Assembly: GCF_022834715.1 (NCBI RefSeq)
Contig: NZ_BQKC01000001.1
Span: forward strand, 1,214,501-1,278,500
Length of the DNA: 64,000 nt
Reading direction: 5' to 3'
DNA from: Granulimonas faecalis
Lineage (GTDB): Bacteria > Actinomycetota > Coriobacteriia > Coriobacteriales > Atopobiaceae
The position numbers and the translations under genes were made by a program. Of this stretch, positions 37,760 to 45,181 are shown one piece after another. Every line of letters begins with the position of its first letter. Position 1 is the stretch's first letter. The notes below the pieces were generated by a model. The model was not told the origin of the DNA and did no database searches. It worked only from the letters and a program-made list of their open reading frames with translations.

Positions 37760-39918
37760 CATTGCTCCTTTGACACGGTTTCCAACACGACCGCCACAGA
37801 CCTTCGGCGGGCCGCCAGCACGATGAGCAGGTTGGAGGCAACGAGCAGCGCGCCGCCCATGAGAAGGCCTGCAGTGGACTGGGCGAGGGCGCTCACGGCC
37901 ACGCCCGTAAGCGTGGCGATGTTCACAAAGAGGAACTCCCTCCGGTAAATGGTCCACGGGCCAAAGCCGAGCACGCACTTGACCGACACCTCCCGGGCGC
38001 TCACCCGGTTGACCACCTCGACGATGCAAAGGACCATGACGGCGACGATGATCACAAGCATGGCAAGGACGATGCCGAACAAGAAAAAGAGCTCCTCGAA
38101 TAACTTTTTCATGCCGTCGATGAAGTTGCCCACGGTGGCAAATCGCAGGTCCAAGCCACTGTTCAAGGCGACAGAGTCGTTGTCCAAAAGCTGGGAGGCG
38201 GCTTGGCCATCCAGTTTCAAGTAGCTGTTGAGGCCGCTGGCTACCAGGCTCTCCGACTCAAAGGGCACCATGTTCTCGGCGCTCAGCACGGCGATGACCA
38301 TGCCCGAGGTCTCTGCAGGCTCCCCCTCATGGGTGGCCCAGGTGAACAGCCCCTTGGCCCCGTCGTAGGGAACGAACTCCGTGGAAGGGTGCTTCATGTA
38401 CTCCGTGACGATATTGGAGTCCCACGGCTTTCGAGACGCGAGAAGGTACGATTTCAGAGCCTCGGTCTCGCCCGCGCTCAGCGAACTCGGCAGCAGGTAC
38501 ACGCGCACCCCCTGCCTCACCTTGGCAAGGACGTCGGGCGAAAGCTCCACGCCGGCCTGCTCGAGATAGGAGGGAGAAGCTGCCAGATACCAGAAAGGGA
38601 CGGGGCGCACCGCGGCATCGGGCAGGTCGCCCTCAATATCGACCTCAGGGGTATAGGAGACATTTGACAGGTAGACGCCCTCATCGTCCTCGTGGGCGGC
38701 ATACCAGTCGTAGACGTCCTTGGCCTGGGCCATCGCATCGCCCACAAAGTGCTGTCCGTCCACGGAAAGGTCCTTGACCACCCACCAGTCCTCGTAGGCG
38801 CTCCACACAGAGCGGGTGCGGGCAAGGTCTGTGTACATGGCAAGCGGCTGATTGATATACAAAGAGCCGCCAAAGACCGCAGCCAAGGTGACAAGGTACA
38901 CGCCGGCCGCCAATACGTAGAATCCCCGCCGCGAGTAGCGGGCGCAGATGGCGTCCACCGGCTTGACAAGCAGGATGGGCAGGGCGGCAAGGGCCAACGA
39001 GAGCAAAACCGCCACGACCGGCGCGGCCACGATTGTGCCCACAAAGGCCGCCAACGGGGCGGTGAGGCCAAAGCCGCTCAACATGAGGGCGGTGCCTGCC
39101 AAGCATACCGGCACCACGGCAAGCAGCTGCGCCAGCTGGGGCCTGAACAGCCGAAGCAAAAATCCCCCCGCGCCCCATCCCAGCATCAGGCGCACGCCGA
39201 GGGTCTTGAGCTCCAAAAGAGAGCGGGCCACCAAAAGAAGGGAAAGCCCGAGGGCGAGCAGAAGGAAGGCCCCGGCGGAGAAGAATGCGAAAAGGCCTGC
39301 CATCGGCACAGAGCCGAAGGTTTTTTCTGTCAGCGCCTCCCCACTGCACCCCGTGGCAGTCGCGACATCGGCCAGAAGCGCCTGGAACTCCTCGTCGCTC
39401 AGCCCCAACACCGTGCAGGAGCTGCCCACAACTGCAGCAGAATCCAGTTTTTGAACCCTAAAGTATGCCCCGGCGCGAATGCTTGGCAGCTCTTGCACCC
39501 GGTCGAAGGCGTTGTTGCCAAAGCCCGCATAGGCGCCGGGCGCGCCTGAGACCACCGCGCTCACCACAGCATCGTCCACGACGGGAGTGCCCAATACGTC
39601 CAAGGGCTCCACGGCGGAAACCGCAGCAGAAGAGGCCAAAACGCCAAAGGTATAGAGAGTGGCCCCCGACTGCTGCACGACCGAGTCGTGGCTCACCACG
39701 GTCATGGGATGGTCTTGGGCAAACGCCTGGACCGCACCCACCAAGCGCTCCCTGCTCTCATCGGAGAGCTGCATGGTGTAGAGAGTGGGGCGGTCGGCGA
39801 GCCACGAGCCCGCCGACCGCATCACCAAGGCCTCCAAAACCCCCTTGGCGCAGAGCGTGCCGACAGCAGCAAGGCAAACAATGACGACCAAGCTGACTAC
39901 CGAGTACCATCTCTTCAC
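37759..39918 (-). CDS. Bacteriocin-associated integral membrane protein (putative immunity/export permease)
   Basis: 719-residue protein with 7-8 membrane segments: one at residues ~7-27, four between ~207 and ~355, and two or three after ~612. Two large extracytoplasmic domains (~30-205 and ~360-605) lie between them. This layout fits the lactococcin-972-associated 7TM immunity family (TIGR01654-like) and resembles MacB/FtsX permeases. A GTG at 39918 has GAGAGG upstream. It lies 61 nt after the bacteriocin gene, and its stop overlaps the ATPase start. Immunity versus export cannot be separated from sequence. Confidence 0.8.
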   Translation of the reverse strand: MKRWYSVVSLVVIVCLAAVGTLCAKGVLEALVMRSAGSWLADRPTLYTMQLSDESRERLVGAVQAFAQDHPMTVVSHDSVVQQSGATLYTFGVLASSAAVSAVEPLDVLGTPVVDDAVVSAVVSGAPGAYAGFGNNAFDRVQELPSIRAGAYFRVQKLDSAAVVGSSCTVLGLSDEEFQALLADVATATGCSGEALTEKTFGSVPMAGLFAFFSAGAFLLLALGLSLLLVARSLLELKTLGVRLMLGWGAGGFLLRLFRPQLAQLLAVVPVCLAGTALMLSGFGLTAPLAAFVGTIVAAPVVAVLLSLALAALPILLVKPVDAICARYSRRGFYVLAAGVYLVTLAAVFGGSLYINQPLAMYTDLARTRSVWSAYEDWWVVKDLSVDGQHFVGDAMAQAKDVYDWYAAHEDDEGVYLSNVSYTPEVDIEGDLPDAAVRPVPFWYLAASPSYLEQAGVELSPDVLAKVRQGVRVYLLPSSLSAGETEALKSYLLASRKPWDSNIVTEYMKHPSTEFVPYDGAKGLFTWATHEGEPAETSGMVIAVLSAENMVPFESESLVASGLNSYLKLDGQAASQLLDNDSVALNSGLDLRFATVGNFIDGMKKLFEELFFLFGIVLAMLVIIVAVMVLCIVEVVNRVSAREVSVKCVLGFGPWTIYRREFLFVNIATLTGVAVSALAQSTAGLLMGGALLVASNLLIVLAARRRSVAVVLETVSKEQ

Positions 39919-39979
39919 TGGATACCCTCTCGTAGATGTAAAGGGAAACTAGGCCAAGGGGATTAAACCAGGAGCCGCC

Positions 39980-40270
39980 TTACCCCCGGCAGTTCCAGTA
40001 GGCCTGAATTGTTGACGGGCCAACAAACCCCCATGCCTGCGACAGTGTGCCGGGCTGCTGCCAGCCAGAGCTGTATCCATTAACAGAAGAGCAATGCTCG
40101 TATTTTTGAGAGTTGCAATCAGAGAAGCCAAAGACACCGGCGTTGCGGCCGTAGTTCCAGTAAACTCCGGTGCCTTTGTAGTAGACGGTCCGGGCCAACG
40201 CGGCGCCGGAGACCCCGGCGCAGAGAGCGGTGCAGAGCGCGGCGGCAACGAGCGATTTCTTGACCTTCAT
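39980..40270 (-). CDS. Lactococcin-972-family bacteriocin precursor
   Basis: 96-residue secreted peptide. Residues 1-26 are a Sec signal (MKVKKSLVAAALCTALC...GAALA) with predicted cleavage after ALA. The ~70-residue mature part is aromatic and Gly/Ser-rich: GTGVYWNYGRNAG, HCSSVNGYSSGW and a C-terminal AYWNCRG. The W-x-YG start, an H-x-SSV stretch and the aromatic-Asn C-terminus agree with the lactococcin 972 family, whose founder binds lipid II and blocks septation. It has three cysteines in the mature part, unlike the Cys-free founder. GGAGGT precedes the ATG. The membrane protein and ABC ATPase follow. Confidence 0.82.
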   Translation of the reverse strand: MKVKKSLVAAALCTALCAGVSGAALARTVYYKGTGVYWNYGRNAGVFGFSDCNSQKYEHCSSVNGYSSGWQQPGTLSQAWGFVGPSTIQAYWNCRG

Positions 40271-40292
40271 AATCGACCTCCGTTCGAGGGCC

Positions 40293-40322
40293 TATTGGTA
40301 TCTCAGATACTAATCCCCAATA
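40293..40322 (-). promoter_or_regulatory. Nested palindromes upstream of the bacteriocin gene
   Basis: GGTATC-TCA-GATACT (40297-40311) lies inside TATTGG...CCAATA (40293-40298 and 40317-40322), 23-52 nt upstream of the bacteriocin ATG. The inner motif recurs at 12903 and 16453. Confidence 0.4.
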
Positions 40323-40463
40323 CCGCAGGCACAGCCCTCGTGGATGCCGACGATTTACCTATTTAACTGGAAGGGGCCCATGACCAAAAAGAGCGGAGCC
40401 CCGAGCTTTCCCTCAGGTGGGTGGCCCCTCGAGTGCAACTGGGCCGCTCCGGCCGAACACAGT

Positions 40464-40537
40464 GCGACCGGGCCGCAGGTCCCGGGGCATCTGAGCGGCA
40501 AAGCCGCGAATTGCCCCAGGACCTGCGGCCCGGTCGC
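40464..40537. repeat. 74-nt three-tier palindrome
   Basis: Outer perfect 19-bp arms (40464-40482 / 40519-40537), then GGGGCA/TGCCCC (6 bp), then GCGGC-AAA-GCCGC at the tip. It begins 27 nt after the glycosyltransferase stop. No T-run follows on either strand, so it is a structured or REP-like element rather than an ordinary terminator. Confidence 0.7.
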
Positions 40538-40563
40538 GTCAAATGAAACAGCCGAAGCGCCGC

Positions 40564-41601
40564 CTAGTTGAACTTGACCACCTTCTGGATGATGCGGTAC
40601 AGGCCGATGGAGGTCTTCTCCCCCATCTTGGTGGGGAGATTGGCACCGATGCCGATAAGGCCCTTGCGGCAGTAGTTGTACATGCGCTTGTCGTACTGCT
40701 TGAAGTACTCCCAGAGGGCGTCGCAGTTGAGGCGCGCGTTGGGGACGTCGGACAGGCGCGCGAAGATGGAGCACACGGCCATCATGAGGTTCATGTAGTC
40801 GAGCATGTACGTGCGGAGCTTGGTGCTCTCGACGTCGTCGTAGAGGTGGTAGGCGTCCATCATGATGCGGGTGACCCGCAGCTGCTGGTCGATGCGGCCC
40901 GCCATGACCTTCTCGTTGACCGACTGGTCCTCGCGGCCGATGAAGTAGCGGTAGAGGTCGACGTCCAGGTAGTACAGCGTCTTGCAGCGGGGCAGCGGCA
41001 CGTAGGCGTAGATGTTGTCCACGTAGAACGTGTGCGCCGGCATGGGGATGCCGCCGTCGCGTAGGATGTCGGTGCGGTAGCACAGGGCGTGCATGAGCAG
41101 GTTCTGGTCGTAGCCGAAGTGCCCGATCTTCTCCCAGGTGAGGACCTTGTTGCGACGCAGGGCGAACCGGTAGTCGATGACGTTCTGCTTGCCGTCCTCC
41201 ACGTGCTCGTAGACGTAGTTGGTGACGACGAGGTCCACGCGCACGTCGTAGTCGATGAAGCTGCGGAGGGTCTTCATCAGGGAGTCGAGGGCGTCGCCGT
41301 CGTACCAGTCGTCGGAGTCGCACACCTTGAAGTAGACGCCGTCGGCCGCCTCGAGCGCGGAGAGGACGGCCATGCCGTGGCCGCCGTTCTCCTGGTGGAC
41401 GGCCTTCACGAGGTCGGGGTAGCGGGCCTCCCATGCCTTGGCCTTGGCGAAGGTGTCGTCCTTGGTGGAGCCGTCGTCGACGACGATGACCTGGATGTCG
41501 TCGGAGAAGTGGGCCCCCTCGAGGATCGAGGAGATCGCGTGGTCCATGTACTCGGCCGAGTTGTAGCAGGGAATGCCTACGGAAAGCGTCTTGGTGCTCA
41601 T
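40564..41601 (-). CDS. Family 2 glycosyltransferase
   Basis: 345-residue GT2 enzyme with a GT-A fold: LSVGIPCYNSAEYM at the start, VIVVDDGSTKDD with the nucleotide-binding aspartates, and a DSDDWYDGDAL segment carrying the DxD-type metal site. The donor is unknown; the neighbouring glf suggests transfer of galactofuranose or assembly of a cell-wall glycan. ATG 41601 begins at the domain; the in-frame ATG at 41619 has a slightly better spaced AGGAA and may be the true start. It is co-directional with glf, 51 nt downstream. Confidence 0.88.
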   Translation of the reverse strand: MSTKTLSVGIPCYNSAEYMDHAISSILEGAHFSDDIQVIVVDDGSTKDDTFAKAKAWEARYPDLVKAVHQENGGHGMAVLSALEAADGVYFKVCDSDDWYDGDALDSLMKTLRSFIDYDVRVDLVVTNYVYEHVEDGKQNVIDYRFALRRNKVLTWEKIGHFGYDQNLLMHALCYRTDILRDGGIPMPAHTFYVDNIYAYVPLPRCKTLYYLDVDLYRYFIGREDQSVNEKVMAGRIDQQLRVTRIMMDAYHLYDDVESTKLRTYMLDYMNLMMAVCSIFARLSDVPNARLNCDALWEYFKQYDKRMYNYCRKGLIGIGANLPTKMGEKTSIGLYRIIQKVVKFN

Positions 41602-41652
41602 CGGTGGGTGCGTCCTCATCTGTCGGGTTCCTGACGGGTCGTGGTGCCCCCG

Positions 41653-42855
41653 TCAGGCGTGGGCGGCCATGAGTTCGTCGGAGAGTGCCAGGGCCGACGC
41701 GGTGACGCCGTCCATGTCGTAGTAGCGGTACTCGGCGAGGCGGCCGACCGGGTGGAAGTTGGTGAGGTGGTCCACACGGTCGCGGTAGCGGCGGTACAGC
41801 TCCTCGTTCTGAGGCTCGATGATGGCGTAGTAGGGCGTCATGCCGCGGCCGCGCTCGTAGGGCTGCGGGTACTCGCGCATGATGGTGGTGACGCCCTCCT
41901 TGACCTGGCCGGTCATGATCTTGAACTCGGTGATGCGGGTGAAGTCCTCGCTCGTGGTGTAGTTGACGGTGCCCACGGGCTGGAACCGGTCCATGTCCAG
42001 GGTCTCGAAGCGCATGTCGAGGCTGCGGTAGGGCAGGTCGCCGAGGTCGCAGCCGAACAGCTCGTCGAGGGGGCCGGTGTAGACGACCTCGCCGCCGTAG
42101 GGCTTGCCCTGGACGGTGACGTGCTCGTCGTCCACGGTCAGGATGTCGCGGGCGTCGACCTCGAGGAAGACGTCGATGAGGTCGTGGTCGAGCATGCGCT
42201 CGAACATGCGGGTGTAGCCCTGCTCGGGCATGCCCTGGTAGGGGGCCGCCGGGAAGTAGCGGTCGTCGTCACCGATGAACACCGGGACGCGGCCGGTGAT
42301 GGACGGGTCGATCTCGTCGGGGGTCTTGCCCCACTGCTTCATCGTGTAGTAGAGGAAGACGTTCTCGTAGACGTAGTCCGCAACCTCCTGCAGGTCGGGG
42401 TCGTTCTTCTCCCGGAGCTGCATGATGGGCACCTTCTTGTTCTCGCCGAAGGCGGCCACGAGCTTGCGGTAGAGCTCCTCGCCGCGCTCCTCGCCGAAGG
42501 CGAGCTTGAGGCTGGCGTGGTTGAACGGGACGGGCATGAGGGTGCCGTGGATGTCGGCCAGCACGCGGTGCTGGTAGTCCGTCCAGCCGGTGAAGCGGGA
42601 GAGGAACTGGTCCACGCGCTCGGAGAAGGTGTGGTAGATGTGCGGGCCGTACACGTGCACGAGGATCCCCGCGTCGTCGTAGGCGTCGTAGGCGTTGCCG
42701 GCGATGTGGTCGCGGCGCTCGAGGACGCACACCTTGAAGCCGCAGCCCTCGGCGAGCCGGCGGGCGCAGACCGCCCCGGCATAGCCGGCGCCGACGACCA
42801 CCATGTCGTAGTCCTCGGCGCGGAAACCCTCCGGCAGCCCGGTACGTATGCTCAT
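41653..42855 (-). CDS. glf: UDP-galactopyranose mutase
   Basis: 400-residue flavoenzyme converting UDP-galactopyranose to UDP-galactofuranose. VVVGAGYAGAVCARRLAE is the FAD-binding Rossmann loop, followed by GNAYDAYDDAGILVHVYGPHIYHT, LMPVPFN, and ARDILTV...VYTGPLDELFG; YRSLDMRFE and GTVNYT are substrate-binding segments. The RHIxGN signature appears as DHIAGNAY. The ATG at 42855 has AGAAGGG upstream. It is the first gene of the glf-glycosyltransferase pair. Confidence 0.95.
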   Translation of the reverse strand: MSIRTGLPEGFRAEDYDMVVVGAGYAGAVCARRLAEGCGFKVCVLERRDHIAGNAYDAYDDAGILVHVYGPHIYHTFSERVDQFLSRFTGWTDYQHRVLADIHGTLMPVPFNHASLKLAFGEERGEELYRKLVAAFGENKKVPIMQLREKNDPDLQEVADYVYENVFLYYTMKQWGKTPDEIDPSITGRVPVFIGDDDRYFPAAPYQGMPEQGYTRMFERMLDHDLIDVFLEVDARDILTVDDEHVTVQGKPYGGEVVYTGPLDELFGCDLGDLPYRSLDMRFETLDMDRFQPVGTVNYTTSEDFTRITEFKIMTGQVKEGVTTIMREYPQPYERGRGMTPYYAIIEPQNEELYRRYRDRVDHLTNFHPVGRLAEYRYYDMDGVTASALALSDELMAAHA

Positions 42856-42956
42856 GGATCGAACCCTTCTGTCACGGCACGGAGGCGCCCCCGGACCGTC
42901 GGGCAGCCAGGAGACGCCAAGCCACGTATTCCGCAAGAAATGTTAGCACGCGTACC

Positions 42957-42962
42957 TATAAT
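42957..42962 (+). promoter_or_regulatory. -10 element of pta
   Basis: Consensus TATAAT, 89 nt upstream of pta. No good -35 is visible at 16-18 bp. Confidence 0.55.
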
Positions 42963-43051
42963 GGTCGCGAGCGGCACGGACCGCCACGATATGCCCGCAT
43001 GGAAGGCCGGCGCTCGGCCGCGGGGCCCACCCAGAGAGAGGAAGCGTTTCC

Positions 43052-44038
43052 ATGAGCGACTTTTTGGCACGTATGAAGGCACAGGCGGCGGGCGACCGCA
43101 AGACCATCGTGCTCCCCGAGGGCGAGGACCCCAGAACCATCGAGGCCGCCCGCCGGATCGTGGAAGAGGGCCTCGCGGACCTCGTCATCCTCCACAACGG
43201 CGAGGAGCCCGAGCCCGTGGAGGGCGCCCGCATGGTCGACCCCCGCACCTCGCCCAAGCACGAGGCCTACGCCCAGGAGCTCCGCCGCCTCCGCGCCAAG
43301 AAGGGCATGACCATCGAGCAGGCCCGCGAGCTCGTGGACGACGCCACGTACTTCGGCACCATGATGGTCAAGATGGGCGACGCCGACGGCCTCGTCTCGG
43401 GCGCCTGCCACTCCACCGCCAACACGCTGCGGCCCGCGCTCCAGATCCTCAAGACCGCCCCGGGCACCAAGCTCGTCTCCGGCTTCATGGTCGTGTGCGT
43501 GCCCGACTGCGAGTACGGCGACCACGGCACCTTCGTCTTCTCCGACATCGGACTCAACGAGTACCCCGACGCCGAGGCCCTCTCCGAGATTGCCATCGCG
43601 AGCGCCGCCTCCTGGAAGCAGCTCATGGGCACCGAGCCCCACGTGGCCATGCTCTCCTACTCCAGCCACGGCTCCGCCAACTCCGAGTACGTGGACAAGG
43701 TGGCCGAAGCCACGGCCCTCGTGCACGCCAAGGCCCCCGGCCTCCTCTGCGACGGCGAGCTCCAGACCGACGCCGCCCTCGACGAGACCGTGGGCGCGCT
43801 GAAGGCCCCCACCTCCGAGGTGGCCGGCAACGCCGACGTCCTCGTCTTCCCCAACCTCGACGCCGGCAACATCGGCTACAAGCTCGTGCAGCGCCTGGCC
43901 AAGGCCGAGGCCTACGGCCCGCTGCTCCAGGGCATCGCCAAGCCGGTCAACGACCTCTCCCGCGGCTGCTCCGCCACCGACATCGTGGCCGTGGTGGCCA
44001 TCACCGCCGTCCAGGCCCAGCTCGCCTCCGCCGAGTAG
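43052..44038 (+). CDS. pta: Phosphate acetyltransferase
   Basis: 328-residue short-form Pta, which exchanges acetyl-CoA and acetyl phosphate. TIVLPEGEDPRTIEAA at the start, GDADGLVSGACHSTANTLRPALQ near residue 110, SGFMVVCVPDCEYG, and LVFPNLDAGNIGYKLVQRLA near residue 265 are family hallmarks. There is no N-terminal regulatory domain, as usual outside enterobacteria. The ATG follows GAGAGGAAG. Its partner ackA lies 10 kb away at 54318 on the other strand, so the acetate pathway is split. Confidence 0.95.
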   Translation: MSDFLARMKAQAAGDRKTIVLPEGEDPRTIEAARRIVEEGLADLVILHNGEEPEPVEGARMVDPRTSPKHEAYAQELRRLRAKKGMTIEQARELVDDATYFGTMMVKMGDADGLVSGACHSTANTLRPALQILKTAPGTKLVSGFMVVCVPDCEYGDHGTFVFSDIGLNEYPDAEALSEIAIASAASWKQLMGTEPHVAMLSYSSHGSANSEYVDKVAEATALVHAKAPGLLCDGELQTDAALDETVGALKAPTSEVAGNADVLVFPNLDAGNIGYKLVQRLAKAEAYGPLLQGIAKPVNDLSRGCSATDIVAVVAITAVQAQLASAE

Positions 44039-44068
44039 GCCGCAGGACAACCCCGCGCCCGCACGCAG

Positions 44069-44113
44069 AGGGCCGGGCGCCGCTCCCCCGACGGGGGCGG
44101 CGCCCGGCCCTTC
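44069..44113. terminator. Bidirectional terminator pta / GNAT
   Basis: 15-bp stem AGGGCCGGGCGCCGC / GCGGCGCCCGGCCCT, with TTCCCC after it, between convergent genes. Confidence 0.65.
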
Positions 44114-44141
44114 CCCATGGCGCGGGACCGTGCCTGAGGTC

Positions 44142-44627
44142 TCAGGCCAGCTCGAAGGCCAGGCGTTCCGTGCCGTCGTGGACGGTGACCGTGCCGCGGG
44201 GCGAGAGGCCCTGGGCGGCGAGGGCGCGGAGCATGGGGGCGTTGTCCCGGTGGGTGTCGACGCGCACGTGGGGGTTCTCGGAGCGGGCCTGCTCCACGGC
44301 GGCGGCAAGGACCCCGCGGGCCGACCCGTCGGACGCCACGCGGTGCAGCGTGACATAGGGCGAGGCGTCGAGCCACTCGCCGTCGATGGAGGCGTAGGAG
44401 GGCTCGTCGCCCAGGCAGACGGCGAAGCACCCGCAGACGCGGCCGCCCTCCTCCGTCACCCAGAGGCGCCCCGCAAAGACGTCCTCCGCCACGAGCGCGG
44501 CCGGGGGCCACGAAGAGCCCCACTGCCCGGGGTTCCCCGAGGCTGCCATGAACCGCCGTGCGGCGGCGTAGACGGCCAGACAGGCGGGGATGTCGGCCTC
44601 GGTGGCCGGACGGCGGGCGAGCACCAC
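44142..44627 (-). CDS. GNAT family N-acetyltransferase
   Basis: 161-residue GNAT protein: ARRPATEADIPACLAVYAAARRFM at the start, then WVTEEGGRVCGCFAV on the central sheet, LHRVASDGSARGVLAAAVEQARS as the acetyl-CoA loop (V-A-x-x-x-x-x-G variant), and VRVDTHRDNAPMLRALAAQG near the end. The acceptor is unknown. The GTG at 44627 starts immediately after the nitroreductase TAG, with GGAG 6 nt upstream, so the pair is coupled. Confidence 0.85.
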   Translation of the reverse strand: MVLARRPATEADIPACLAVYAAARRFMAASGNPGQWGSSWPPAALVAEDVFAGRLWVTEEGGRVCGCFAVCLGDEPSYASIDGEWLDASPYVTLHRVASDGSARGVLAAAVEQARSENPHVRVDTHRDNAPMLRALAAQGLSPRGTVTVHDGTERLAFELA

Positions 44628-45143
44628 CTAGAGCTCCGAGTAGAGCTCGTCCACGGCCTTGCGGCGCCCGTGCTGCTCGGCCGGGGCCGCGTCGGGCGCG
44701 GGGTAGCCGATGGGGAACAGGGCCACGAGGTCGTAGCCGGCCGTCTCGGGCAGAGCCACCTGGAGCGCGGGGGCGTCGAAGCAGGCCACCCATGTGCTGC
44801 CGAGGCCGAGGTCGGAGGCGGCGAGCATCATCTGGGTCGCGGCGATGGAGGCGTCCACGCCGGCGAAGTTGGCCGAGTCGTACCGGCGGGTCCACGCCTC
44901 GTCGGCCTTGGCGCCCACAAGCAGGAACTCCGGCGCGCCGAAGGTGAACCGGCAATTCCCCTCGACAGCGGCGCGGGCCTCCTCGGAGGCGATCCGCCAC
45001 ACGTGGAACGGCTGGCGGTTCACGGCCGTGGGGGCCACGCGTGCCGCCTCCACGACGGCGGCGAGCTTCTCGGGCTCGACGGCCCGAGAGCCGTCGAAGG
45101 CGCGGCACGAGTACCGGGCGCGGACGAGGTCGGTGTACTCCAT
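44628..45143 (-). CDS. Nitroreductase family protein
   Basis: 171-residue short nitroreductase, probably FMN-dependent and dimeric. RYSCRAFDGSRAVEPEKL carries the RRSxRxF-type FMN phosphate site, AARVAPTAVNRQPFHVW the second FMN motif, and DASIAATQMMLAASDLGLGSTWV the dimer-interface helix. The physiological substrate is unknown. The ATG at 45143 has GAGAAAGG upstream. It lies 38 nt downstream of pckA. Confidence 0.88.
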   Translation of the reverse strand: MEYTDLVRARYSCRAFDGSRAVEPEKLAAVVEAARVAPTAVNRQPFHVWRIASEEARAAVEGNCRFTFGAPEFLLVGAKADEAWTRRYDSANFAGVDASIAATQMMLAASDLGLGSTWVACFDAPALQVALPETAGYDLVALFPIGYPAPDAAPAEQHGRRKAVDELYSEL

Positions 45144-45181
45144 GGCGAAGCCTTTCTCGCGGGGCCCCGGCCGGGCGGCCG

